Assembly: GCA_024305745.1 (NCBI GenBank)
Contig: JAHRBS010000012.1
Coordinates: 2,795,001 to 2,859,000 of the forward strand
Direction: 5' to 3'
DNA: 64,000 bases
Origin: Polyporus tsugae
Taxonomy: Eukaryota; Basidiomycota; Agaricomycetes; Polyporales; Polyporaceae
Both the position numbers and the translations under genes were made by a program. Of this stretch, positions 45,801 to 57,065 are shown one piece after another. The notes under the pieces were generated by a model that saw only the letters and a list, made by a program, of their open reading frames with translations, was not told the DNA's origin and searched no databases. Position 1 is the stretch's first letter. The number at the start of each line of letters is the position of its first letter.

Positions 45801-47875
45801 GGATGCATGGTAATCGACATGCCCCTCCCCCGCATGCGCACCTACGTTCAACTCCCCGAGAGCCTTCGAACTGTCTCGAACATCGGCCTCTCACGTCCGC
45901 CTTGGACGTGAACGCCCACGAGATAAGTATATATCGTTCGTCCGACGTCATCGGGGACACCCCACTGGCTCAGCATGAGTCTCCATGGCCCACGCACCAA
46001 GTCGTACATGGATTCAAGTTGCCAGCATCCCGGGCGGGCGCTACGACGCCAACAGGTAGGCCTGCCGGCAGTGCCATCAGTACTGTCAAGAGACGTTTCC
46101 ATAAGACCAGCCGGGCGCGACGTCTCGTACGTATACCGTTACGTGCTGTGACATCGGGGACACTTAGCCTTTGCCCAGCCTATCCTATACGGGGGCTCCG
46201 TCAGCAGCGCGCACCGCCTTCGAATCATCCCTGCGCCGATAAGTATCGATGACAGCGACAGCTGCAATTGCAATTGCCCGTCGATGTCTAGGTTCGGTTC
46301 AAGTTCGTCCTACTGGGTACTACTTAGGGGGCGGTACGTGCATGGATGCTGCCTTCTTCGCGGCGCGCTCCGTCGGGCTCACCAAAGTACTGAAGCACTC
46401 ACGTATCGTTCGATGGTTTCTATCTTTCGGTGGACTCGTGTAATTATAGCTGCGTCGACGTCATTTGTTCCGTATAATCGTCCGTATCGTCCGACGTCGG
46501 CCATTTCGAGTTGGAACCTTCGCCCGCGGCCCGTTCCCTGCTCGAAGAGCAAGCAAAGGTTTTTCAGTCTCAGCGCTAGCAGCGGCACTACTCACCTACT
46601 TTCTTTCCCGATCCGGCCTATATTGAGACGTCCGCAACGATATGAACAACAAGGATCTTTCGCGATGTGCACGGTCACGTCCTCCCCCGGGTCATCGCTG
46701 TGGCCAACCCAACCTACTGATTCCCAGCAGTTCACGGCGCACACCGCTTTTGAGGCATGGCAGCGATGAAGCTGTTTATGGATCCGGACATCTTGGACGA
46801 TATCTTGGACGAGATGTACGTGACGTACACAAGTTAATCGCACCATCCGGGCTCCATTATGGAAAGGGTCCTGGGCTTCGTCGTCGACTCGGGAAGCTAC
46901 GCGCCATCGGTGGGATGTTCTACCTAAAATTAGGGAGACCGGCGCAGACTGTCAGCAGATCTAGGAGGATGCTAGCTAATAGTGAACGCGAGATGGATGT
47001 TGTATTGTCATCGGCAAGTAGGGGGGTCGATGTGATAGCGCCGAGTTGACCGCTGCGGCGATACACACTCGTGCTTGCCGGGAACCATCACGTTTTTTGC
47101 CATACGCACGATGTCGGACGCCACCGTACGCGTCCCAACGCGAGTCAGTGGTTGGGGACGGACCCTCGGAGCTCTCGAAGCGTTTGAAGCTCGATCTTAT
47201 CTAGTTCAACTTGATGACGTCCTTGTCAGTGCCGCTGGTCATGTCGGATGGCTGGTCGCATCAGAAAGGTTGACTGACGGTGAGTAGGGCCATGGCCAAT
47301 TGACACCTCGACAAAAGGCCCACCAGGTTGGTCCGAGAGAACTGGGGCACGCGACGACTGCCCACCGTACGCGTGGAAGGTTGCCGAATCCGACCCCACG
47401 CCTCAGAGTCCACGCTGCTGACAGGCAGACGCAATCGCGCTAGTAACAGGGCAGAACGTCAACAGCCAGTAACTTGGGGGAACTGTCCGAGTAGCGGCGC
47501 TGGAACAACGGTTGCGATTCTTTCGAAGGGAGTGAGTAACTTGAGATGTCGGAGGGTGCGCCGGGTCCTGACGTCTTGGCACTGGTAAGTATCCTGGAAA
47601 ACCGCCTGGGTGAATGGTGGACCAGCCATGTCGTACGCTGAAGAAGACCGCCAGAGACCTACAACTCGACTGGACCCGGCAGACATGGAGTCGGACACCA
47701 TGACCATAGCCTTGAGCGAGTGGCGGTGGCGGTGGTTGGGCGGGCCGGTGGGGCCGGCGGTACGCGAACACGGCGAGTCGGAAGGACAGGCCACCCACGC
47801 TAGCTACCTCTCACCCCACCATCCCCCGCCTTTCATCTTGCCTCCTGCACGGACACAGGTCATGCACAATCCGTC
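39870..47875. other. 8-kb stretch with long open frames, no recognised gene
   Basis: Only cyclophilin promoter sequence is expected at the left edge. Long + strand frames occur at 40308-40838 (Pro/Ser-rich), 41501-42007 (VHRPPSFPAVHAVTVNPNRP), 43155-44279, 44842-45423 (SSSELESLRDSISQRERLSV) and 45773-46252 (MSESSSDPAWMHGNRHAPPP). They are Ser/Pro/Arg-rich, as expected from GC-rich non-coding DNA as well as from disordered proteins. I could not connect them by believable splice sites. Short repeats include GAGCCC near 42540, GATTCC near 42900-42925 and GAA near 42318. A disordered regulatory protein with many exons is possible; I do not claim one. Confidence 0.35.
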
Positions 47876-50800
47876 ATGAAGCCCACCAACGTCCTTCCCG
47901 TCTCAACAAACGCCGCTACTCGCACCAGTCGCAAGCCACCTGCGCGTCGCCGCATCATCGGTTTGTCCCGCAAGCTCGGTTCCTTCTTATCTCTCCTCGT
48001 CCTCGCGGCGGTGTTCCAAGGATACCGTGTCCTTCTCTCCGCCTCCCTCTCCATCTCCATCTCTAGCTCCCGGCCCAATGCCCTCGACGCCGCTGGAATA
48101 CTCGACAAGTGCAGTCTTCTCGACACCAAACCAGGTCCGCCCCCAGATTTCTATTCGCGTGCTCAGAACGATCGCTTCGTCGGCGGGACGAAACCCACAC
48201 TTATCAAGGTCGGCCTCCACTCCTTCCCCCCCCCGTCGTGCAAGTTCAGACTGATTGGAACTATTGTCAGAACGCGACCATTTGGACTGGGGGAGACAAC
48301 GGCTTCGAGGTCCTCCACGCAGACATATTCTTGGATCGCGGCCTGATCACGCAGATCGGCCCAGTCGATCCCACTTCTTTCGCCCAAGGCTCTGTTTATC
48401 ACGTCGACGCAAGGGGAAAATGGGTATCCCCTGGGTGAACACTCCACGTCGACCCACCATCTTCCATTCGGACATGCTAACGCGTTTGCTATAGAATCGT
48501 CGACCTGCACAGCCATCTGTAAGATCATCCTTCGAGTGGCAGGGACAGTCAAAACATTGTTTTATTGACGAATCCGTCAGCGGGGTGTATTCCGTGCCCT
48601 CTCTATCAGGCTCTTCAGACACCAACTCCCGCAAAGGCCCCGTCCTCCCAGTACGCCCCAAATACTAAGACTGTCGTGTCATGTTACGCAGCCATGACGC
48701 TCACCTCACCCTTCATAGTGGTTGCGCGCCCTAGATGCCCTGAACACCCACGACGACGCATACAGGCTTAGCATCTCCGGAGGCATTACCGTTCGTGGTT
48801 CTCTCCCGGTCTGCCCTCTTGTCTGTGCTAACAACGGAAGGCAGACCTCGTTGGCTCTCCCTGGCTCTGCCAACGCCATCGGCGGTCAAGCGGCCATCAT
48901 CAAACTTCGCCCGACGGAAGAGCGCTCCCCCACATCAATGCTGCTCGAGAACCCGTACGAGAAGAACACGACGCTTTACGACCCCAAAGTGTCCTTCCGC
49001 TACCGGCAGATGAAGTGAGTGGATGAGCTGTGCAGGTCTCGGATATCGTTGCTCATGTCGCTGGTAGGCATGCTTGCGGCGAGAACCCCGGTACTTGTCA
49101 TCCGTGGAAGCTCGTCTTCGCAATGTTCTGATTTGAGTTCATGGACCTCAGACAGGGTGTACTCTGGCACTCGCATGGACACCGCATGGGCGTTCCGTCA
49201 AGCGTACGTTGGATTCTCGAATCAACTGCCTATTTATTCACCGGCCTTTGACAGATACGACAAGGCTCGCCAGATCAAGGAGGCGCAGGACGAGTACTGC
49301 GCCAAGGCTACTCGAGGCGACTGGGTCGGACTGGGTGCATACCCCGAAGACCTCCAGTGGGAGGCTCTGGTGGACGTCCTCAGAGGACGCGTCAAGGTGC
49401 AGCATCTGTCACGCTTCTCGTATGGTGCGGGCTGACGGGAAGGTCATGACATTGACAGGTTCATACCCACTGCTACGAGACCGTCGACTTGGATGACTTG
49501 GTCCGAGTGCGTCTTCGACGACTACGCTTCATGGGATGTTCCTTCGACTCAATTGTGCGTGCCAGATCACGAACGAGTTCCAGTTCCCGATCGCAGCCTT
49601 CCACCACGCGCATGAGACGTACCTCGTCCCAGACACGCTCAAGTCTGCGTATGGTAAGCCCCAGAATTGGCCAAGGCAACTGTGCTCTCTCACCACTCTC
49701 ATTCGACAGGCCACGCGCCGGCCGCAGCGCTCTTCGCGTCGCACGGCCGGTACAAGCGTGAGGCATACCGTGGCTCCGAGTTTGCGCCTCGCATCCTCGC
49801 CGACAACGGCCTGCAGGTCGTGATGAAGGTCTATCCTGCTCCCCACTTCACCCTTGGCCCCAGTTTCTGACCAACTTGTCCTTTTACCGCAGTCGGACCA
49901 CCCCGTGCTCGACTCGCGCTTCCTCCTCTGGGAGGCACAACAAGCCTACTACCACGGTCTCCCGCATAACCTCGCGCTCGCCGCCGTCACAAGCACGCCC
50001 GCGACTATCCTCGGGCAGAGCCACCGCATCGGATTCCTCAAAGAAGGTACACCTCAGACCTACGTATACATGTTCATTCATCGTTAACGCTACTCGCAGG
50101 CTACGACGCCGACGTCGTCCTCTGGGATAGCCACCCACTCGCGCTCGGCGCGACCCCGCACCAAGTCTGGATCGACGGCGTCCCGCAGCTCTCCCTCCCC
50201 GGCACCCTCACCACCACGAAACCCTCCGCGCTCCAGGGCCTCCCGAAAGTGCCCAACTTCGACAGGGAGGCGGCGGACGCGCTGAAATACGATGGCCTCC
50301 CGCCGTTAGAGCCCAAGGCCACGCACGCGCACACGGTCGTCTTCGCCAACGTCAGCGCCGTCTTCGTCCGCTCCCCCTCCGGCTCGGGCGTGGAGCAGCT
50401 CGTGAACGCGGGAAGCGAGGGGGACGTCCCGCTGAGCGTCGTCGTCGTGGTGCGCGCGGGCCGCCTCGTGTGCGTCGGTGTACCTTCGAGCCCGTGCGTG
50501 CGCGATGCGCTCTCCTACTCCTCCTCCTCCTCCTCCTCCTCCAACATCAAGGTCGACGTGGTGGACCTCGAGGGCGGCGCGATCTCGCCTGGGCTGACGA
50601 CGTACGGCTCCGCGCTCGGGCTCGAGGAGATCCAGGGCGAGGGCTCGACGAGGGACGGGCGCGCCCCCGACGGGCTCAGCGCGGCGGTGCCGGGCATCGC
50701 GGGAGGCAGGGGGGCGCTCGTGCGCGCGGTGGACGGGCTGCAGTTCGCGACGCGGCACGCGTAGTGCGTATCTCCGTCTTCTCCTACCGGTTTCGTCTCT

Positions 50801-51817
50801 GCATGTGCATGGCTGACGGCCGGGAACTGATCGACAGCACCGCGTACCGCGCGGGGGTCACCACGGGCGTCGTCGCACCGCAGAACGCCGGGGGGTTCCT
50901 CTCGGGCCTGGGTGCTGCGTTCTCGCTTGCGGCCCCGCACAAGCTCGCGCGGGGCGCGGTCGTCCAGCGCATGGGGGCCGTGCACGTCGCGATCCACCGC
51001 GGGGAGCCGCAGAGCGTGAGCACGCAGGTCGCTGCGCTCCGCCGCCTCCTCCTTCTCGACCAGACGGAGACGGAGGGGGACCTTGGAGCGTGGTTCGCGA
51101 AGGTCAGGCAAGGGGAGGCGACGCTTGTCGTCGAGGCGGAGAGCGCGGACGTCATTGCCACGATCGTCGAGCTGAAGCAGGAGGTGGAGGGAGCGTTGCG
51201 GTCGGCGGGCGAGGGCGGGAAAGCGCTGAAGGTGACGATCGCGGGCGGGCGCGAGGCGCACCTCCTCGCGCGGGAGCTGGGGGAGGCGGGCGTGGGCGTG
51301 CTGCTCACGCAGCCGCGGCCGTTCCCGAAGGAGTGGGAGGCGCGGAGGATGTGAGTGTGTTCACTGTTCGGGTGGGGAGACGTTGGAGTCAGGCCGGTTG
51401 CTGACCGAGGGACCACGCAGACTCCCTGGGCCGCCTTTATCTGCGAAGAGCCAGGTCGTTACGCTGCTCGAACACAACGTCACCGTCGGCGTGGGGACGC
51501 CCGACGCGGACAAGGCGCGGAACACTCGGTTCGACGCTGGTTGGGTGCGTACCTCAATATATGTATATGCGTGTCATCCGTCCGCACGATATACTAACAT
51601 CGTGTTCTACACCATGCAGGCGGCGCTGGAAGCAGGCGGGGCGATCTCGAAGGCGCAGGCGATCGCGCTGGTGTCGACGAACGTGGAGAAGCTTCTGGGC
51701 ATAGAACGGGACGAGGACGAGACGGAGCTCGTCGCGACGAGCGGCGGGGATCTCCTCGAGTACAGCAAGGTCGTCGCAGTGGTTTCTCCGACCCGTGGCG
51801 TTGTGGATGTCTTCTAG
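47876..51817 (+). CDS. Membrane-anchored amidohydrolase / CE9-like metallo-hydrolase, copy B
   Basis: Paralogue of the - gene at 5.4-9.3 kb. From ATG 47876 a basic stretch (RKPPARRRIIGLSRK) precedes one helix, LGSFLSLLVLAAVFQGYRVL. Then come NATIWTGGDNGFEVLHADIF, GIVDLHSHL (HxH ligands on a 24-nt exon, 48495-48518), SANAIGGQAAIIKLRP, VHTHCYETVDLDDLVR, AAFHHAHETYLVPDTLKSAY, KSDHPVLDSRFLLWEAQQAY and YDADVVLWDSHPLALGATPH. The second beta part contains TTYGSALGLEEIQGE, YRAGVTTGVVAPQNAGGFLS, HVAIHRGEPQSVSTQVAALR and RILPGPPLSAKSQVVTLLEH. It ends DLLEYSKVVAVVSPTRGVVD-VF-stop. All metal-site His and the Asp are kept and the joins are in frame, so it should be active. A run of Ser from a (TCC)n tract near 50518-50541 is not in copy A. 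Its neighbour 0.7 kb downstream is the siderophore transporter B gene. Confidence 0.85.
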
Positions 51818-52535
51818 CTCTAGATCTGACGCGAATTCGAGGAACTTTCAGTCTAGCGACGGCGAATACATATGTTTCTTCCACCGTGCTTCGGTTAACC
51901 GTATCGGTTTGCTATGTTATATCGCATGCACGTGCACATGCAAGCACTGACGGCGTCATAGGGAAATAAATTATAAGGTGAGCAGACTTTATTATTGGTT
52001 GGATCCAAATCGTCTGAATGTCCCTGACAATAACCTAGGGCCCGGTGGTGTTAGCATCATGTTCACCAAGCCCCATCCGACTCTAATTACTCAATAGTTT
52101 CAGTCCCAGATGCGTCTTACCGTTTCATGCCGTCTGATAGCGATGTCGACGCTTGAGGACGGTGTCGCGGACGAGCTGCGTACGAGCAGAAGGAACACGC
52201 GCACAACACGCGCCTGACCGGTGTGGTCCTCTTTCAAAAGCACAGCGAAGACCGAATCCTCTGATCGTTATCCGGTTGTTTCCCACCAACTTATCGCAGC
52301 CATCCAGCACTTGCCCCTCTAGCTGCCTGCCCAACCCCACTGCGTAACTGATTGCTTCCCAGTTGTTCAGGAGCTCCCTTCACTCTCCGCCATGTCTCCG
52401 CTGATGCGTTCCGTTGATGCGTTCCGTGTGACTGGTTCCAGCCTCCAGCCTCCAGATGCCATACGCCTGCCACACACACTCCAGTTTATCTCCTCCATAT
52501 ATAGCGGAACGGCTCGGGCCCCATTCCTCAGAACC
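51818..52535. other. Intergenic region between amidohydrolase B and transporter B
   Basis: About 0.7 kb. It contains the only possible private promoter of transporter B, with a TATA-like CCATATATAGC near 52495-52505. I find no ATCWGATAA site. Similarity to the transporter A upstream region stops about 60 bp before the ATG. Confidence 0.5.
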
Positions 52536-55029
52536 ATGTCCTACAACAACGAGAACTTGCCCAACGTGGGTCCCATTCACGACGGCATTCCAGAGGACGT
52601 GATTCACAAACTCGACCAGGAGACCCTCCAAGTCCTCCAGGCGGAAGAGGACGCCCACCTCGGTGTCAAGGTCGTCGAGGCTGCAGAGAAGGTCTACGGT
52701 CGCTACTCCAAGTGGTTCCTTTTCGTCGGGTCCGTTCATCCTCTTCCTCCTCCATACATCCCTCAAATCAATTCCGGCTTACCTCTCACCTTCTACTCTC
52801 GCCTGACTCACCATTACAGAATCGGCTTGACGTCCTACATCTATTCACTAGACGGCACGGCGACCTACAATTATCTTGCGTTTGCCACCTCCGCATTCGA
52901 CAAGCATAGTCTCATATCCACCATTCAGGTCGCGCAGTCCGTCCTCAGTGAGCGTTCGATGTCTTCTTTCCTAGCACCTCTCACTCAGCTGTCGCTCCCA
53001 GTCGCGTGTATAGGGCCCGTCATCGCCAAGGTTGCCGATGTCACCTCCCGTGCAATGGCGGTTGTCCTCGTCCGTATGTAACTCCGGATCCTTATACTTC
53101 TAGGAGCGAGCTCACCGGCGATCAATCTCAGTGACTTTCTACGTCGTCGGTGCGTGAACCCAAGTATCGTAGTCAACTCGAATGTGTATTCTGACCTATC
53201 GTCCTTCAGGGTACATCGTGATCGCGTCCGCACAGAACGTCGGGACCCTTGCTGCTGGCATCATTCTCTACGCTGTGTCCGTCCCACCTCAATCGTTCAG
53301 GATAACTCACGCAGCTGACCACGAGCTACCTTCTCATCTAGCGGATACACGTACGTCTCCCGTTCTTCCATCGCGCGTCCCGACTCCTCCGCAGGACTAA
53401 AATTTATCGCCCTTATCCACAGCGGACTGCAGCTACTGACATCCATCATCATCGCCGATATCACCACTCTCAAGTGGCGAGGTCTCGTCACCGCCCTCAC
53501 CGACGCACCCTTCATAATCAACGCCTTCGTCGGCTCCAATGTCGCGACCCAGGTCCTCGAGCGGTCCGGTTGGCGCTGGGGCTACGGTATGTTCGCCATC
53601 CTCGTCCCCGCCGCGCTCGCGCCCCTCATCGTCACCCTCTTCTGGGCGGAGCGGAAGGCGAAGAGACTCGGACTTGTCCACGCGCCCTGCAACCAGCCCG
53701 AGGAGACGACTTCCATCGGCCGGCGCGTGGGCTGTCGCTCAGCAGCTCGACGTTATCGGATTGCTGTTGATCGGCGCGAGCATCTCGCTCATCCTGCTTC
53801 CGCTCACCCTTGCGCCTCGTGCGACGAATCAGTGGCATAATCGTAAGTTGTCTTATTGCTCAATCTATGAACGCGGTGTTCATCCTCGTCTTCACTAGCC
53901 TCCATGATCGCCATGATCGTCGTCGGATGTATACTGCTGCCCACGGTTGCAGGTTGGGAAATCTACGTCGCGAAGCGGCCCGTCATCGCGCGCCGTTTCC
54001 TGACTAATAGGACCGTCATCCTTGCGGCCTTGCTCTCCTTCTTCGAGTTCTTCTCGGCCACCCTTACGCAGACCTACCTGTACTCGTTCATCCTCATCAC
54101 GAAGGACTGGTCTCTCATCAACGTCACGTACTTCAACCAGGCCCAGTCCGTCGCGCTCACCTTCTTCGCCATCCTCGCCGGTCTCAGTATGCGCTTCCTC
54201 CACCGCTACAAGTGGATCCTCATCGTCGGGCTCTCCATCCGTGTCCTGTGAGTAGTCCGTCCGTCCGTTCGTTCGTCCGTCCGTTTCCTCCTCCTCCTCT
54301 TATCGATCTAACTAACGGACGGCGTGCGCGACGCTCGCAGGGGTGTCGGCCTGATGATCCACTCGCGCGGCGCAGACGGGTCGGATGCGGAGATCGTGTG
54401 GACGCAGATCCTCCAGGGCATCGGGGGCGGGTTCTCCGCCCTCGCCGTGTCAGTCGCGGCGCAGGGCGCGGTCCCGCACGTCGACATGGCCGTCGCGACC
54501 GCGGTGATCTTCCTCTGGAGCGAGGTCGGCAGTGCTGTCGGCAGCGCTGTCGGTGAGTGTCCATGTCGTCGTTTATCTCCATTCCACGACTCGGAGTAGG
54601 GCTCGGCTAACGACATGCGCACGATACAGCGGGTGCGATCTGGACGAGCGAGATGCCCGTCAAGCTCGCGGAGCACCTCCCGAACGCCAACCAGACCACG
54701 CGCGACGCGCTGTTCGGCTCCATCACGGACGTCATGGCCTTCTCCTTCGGCGACCCCACGCGCGAGGGCGTCATCGCCGGTATGTCCCTCCCCCGCCTCT
54801 CTCATTGACTAAAGCTGACGTGCGGTTCACAGCGTACGGGGACGTGATGAAGCTGATGATCATCGCCGCGACGGTGCTCTCTGTCGTGTCCCTCGTGCTG
54901 TCGTTCTTCATCCCGAACTGGTACCTCGGCGACAAGCAGAACGCGGTCGACGCCATGGACCTCAAGGGCGAGCGCACCCTCCCCGAGACCGAGATGCGGG
55001 AGGAGAAAAGCATCACTGCGGAAGTATAA
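52536..55029 (+). pseudogene. Siderophore-iron transporter (MFS), copy B, frameshifted
   Basis: Near-twin of the - gene at 23-25.5 kb, with the same exon plan. ATG 52536 gives MSYNNENLPNVGPIHDGIPE, then EKVYGRYSKWFLFVG, IGLTSYIYSLDGTATYNYLA, YIVIASAQNVGTLAAGIILY, the 9-nt exon at 53342-53350 (VGYTG across the joins), TSIIIADITTLKWRGLVTAL and YGMFAILVPAALAPLIVTLF. After KRLGLVHAPCNQPEETTSIG the frame breaks. Near 53725-53735 two nucleotides are missing relative to copy A (GCGCGTGGGC against GCGCGTGTGGTC). The downstream AQQLDIIGLLLIG-type helix, here AVAQQLDVIGLLLIGAS, is in another frame. The later exons are intact to GERTLPETEMREEKS and the stop at 55029. An in-frame rescue is conceivable if GTCCAC...GCTCAG (67 nt) is used as an intron, joining RLGL to QLDVIG. 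The rest of the gene is so well kept that the break must be recent. Confidence 0.75.
53342..53350 (+). other. 9-nt microexon of transporter B
   Basis: CGGATACAC lies between CATCTAG and GTACGT. Joining ...GCTGT, this unit and CGGACTGCAG gives A-V-G-Y-T-G-L-Q in frame. The same microexon exists in transporter A at 24653-24661. Confidence 0.75.
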
Positions 55030-55033
55030 GTAC

Positions 55034-55056
55034 TAGGGAGTAGGGAGTAGGGAGTA
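55034..55056. repeat. TAGGGAG tandem repeat, three units
   Basis: A short 7-bp tandem repeat immediately after the transporter B stop codon. Confidence 0.8.
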
Positions 55057-55510
55057 AGCATGAGTATGTAGGCCGTAGGACTGCGTTGCCGTTGTGTATA
55101 CCCTGGCATCTCGCGACGATCGTCGCGAGACATTGTAGCTATAAATATGTGTTCTGTCCGGTGAATGGGCCATGCCGTCTCGACGTCTAAGTGGATCCGC
55201 TCTGGCTTTGGGACGTCCAGGGTTAATATATCACGGCGTCCACGAATTCGAAGAGGAGTTTGGTGTTTCCTGTCAACCCGGAAAACCGCGCGCGGCATGG
55301 TCGGCCCTGTTGCCCGAGCCGAGACTGAGGAGGTGAGCGCAAAGCGATTGTACATCATGATCCACAGGGCGGTGGAGTACGCTGATATCGATTCGACAAG
55401 TGGGTGGTATGTGGACAGCGCCGAGGGCTCAGGCCGCTGCGATACGTAACGTTTGGTTCGTATCTCAATACATGCATATCGCACGGCGGGTCAGTCCAGA
55501 ACTGGCGCAC
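55057..55510. other. Interval downstream of transporter B
   Basis: About 450 bases with an imperfect palindrome TCGCGACGATCGTCGCGA near 55112-55129, which could form a hairpin in the 3' flank. No gene is recognised. Confidence 0.4.
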
Positions 55511-56601
55511 ACTGAATAAGGTTCAGTGAGCTTCTGACGGTTCGCGAATAATATAAAGGAGGTCAATGAGGGGAACGAGTTGGATGGGATGAATGCAACG
55601 TTTCACAACACTGGCAAGCATCAGACGGAGCCTTGCCCCACGACCCACCGAGAATCCGATGAGGGAGCCTGTCCCCAGTTCCGAGCCCATACCGGGAGAT
55701 CCTTGCGAAAGAGCTCCATAGAACCTGGAAGGGTTCGACGTTGGGAAAGGGAGTACTGTAGAAAAGAACCGTGAGGCTATCGTAGTCCCCTGGGCGTTCC
55801 GAGTCGGAATCACCAGCGACGGAGAGCTCGCGCACCGCACACGATCACGATGCTAAGTGACCACGGCCATCGGTTCCTCTGAGACGCGGGTGTCCACGTC
55901 CATAAACAGCGGTCCGTTGGTCGCATTGGTGGATGTAGTGACGCCATAATGGCGCGCTCGACAGCAGAAATTCCAATTCCAGTCCGTCGACGGGGTTTCG
56001 GCCTGCAGAGGGCGTGTCCAGCGCGACCTGCCGCCAGTATCGGCACACCTGCGTCATGGGCCGTAGGTCGTCAGCACGAATCATGGCGTATGATTGGTGA
56101 GGGAAGTGGGAAGTGTTGGATGGGTTCTTGCATGCGCGTGGGACGAGCGAAGCGAAAATATTGTCGACAGGGCTTCGGCGGGAAGGCAGTTTGCTGGAAG
56201 AGAAGCATCGATGAGTCCCCCAATTAACGAAGCTGCATGTGTGCTCGTGTCGTAGAGCGCATACGCCTATGTGGAATGTCTGCAGTTAGGCACAAAACAT
56301 AGCGGCCGACAGACCTGATGGTGCACCACTTGCGCCATCTACGTCGATGACTGAACTCAAGAGTAAGGTCGTTTGAGTCAACTACAGCATATGAGTGAAT
56401 AGAGTTCGTGCACACCTTTGCCTTCATTGTTTGGATTATGGTGTGTGCGTTCGTGACATCCCTGAGGAGCTCTTGAGCGAGGGCGACAGTGCTAGCTCTC
56501 GGAAACAAACGCTTGGATGGCGACTTCGAATTGCAGAGAGGGCCGGGGGTCAACCCTACATCCGTGGCGGACTGTGTCATTGAGACATCAGCTCCATGCA
56601 T
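55511..56601 (-). pseudogene. F-box/LRR-type protein relic
   Basis: Pieces of a mushroom F-box protein appear in order on the - strand but in different frames. ALAQELLRDVTNAHTIIQTM near 56480-56440 resembles the helical lead-in before the F-box. NCLPAEALSTIFSLR near 56195-56150 is the start of an F-box (LPxE.LS.IF). RADDLRPMTQVCRYWRQVAL plus DTPS near 56085-56015 is its second half (VCRxWRxVAL.TPxLW, with the usual LW lost). Further on come ELSVAGDSDSERPGDYDSLT and FPNVEPFQVLWSS-like leucine-repeat remnants to about 55560. No believable introns restore one frame between these blocks, so I call it a relic. It would once have been a substrate adaptor of an SCF ubiquitin ligase. Confidence 0.5.
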
Positions 56602-57065
56602 CGGAGTGCTGAATCAAACACACCGATCGAACCGACCGTCTACCTCCTCAGCGTCGAGAAGACAGAGGACGGCGTGAGCAGCCACAAGCTCCGATATTGA
56701 TGGCTTGAGTTTAAGGTAGCATAAAGCATAGTTCCTCCGCGTGTGACCCGCGGGTTGGTGACTATACGTCTGCGCTGCTGGGGGGCAGATAAAATCGCAC
56801 TGGCCGTATAGAATCGACATGAGCGAAACGACTCAAACGGCGGGCAGTTAGTGTCCACCATCTGCACGCTCAGACACTGGAAGGGGTCATTCGAGTTACG
56901 ATAGATGGTGAAAACAACGTCTACGAGAGCAAGACAGCATATATACGATACACACACGGAACAGAACAGATCCAGCCAGGACGGCCGACTGGCGACTAAG
57001 TATCACTGCAAACGTGATGATGCACCGTTCAGCACACACCACCTCACCCCCAAGCAGAAACAAAC
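56602..57065. other. Interval without a recognised gene
   Basis: About 460 bases between the F-box relic and the end of the coiled-coil gene. I see no gene or RNA here. Confidence 0.4.

Noticed and set aside
50515..51261. A 248-codon - strand frame inside amidohydrolase B
   Set aside because: Antisense of well-conserved coding exons; no independent support.
52000..52535. TTATC cores near 52270 and 52487 as iron-GATA sites for transporter B
   Set aside because: They are bare four- to five-base cores (CGTTATCC, TTTATCTC) that do not match ATCWGATAA.
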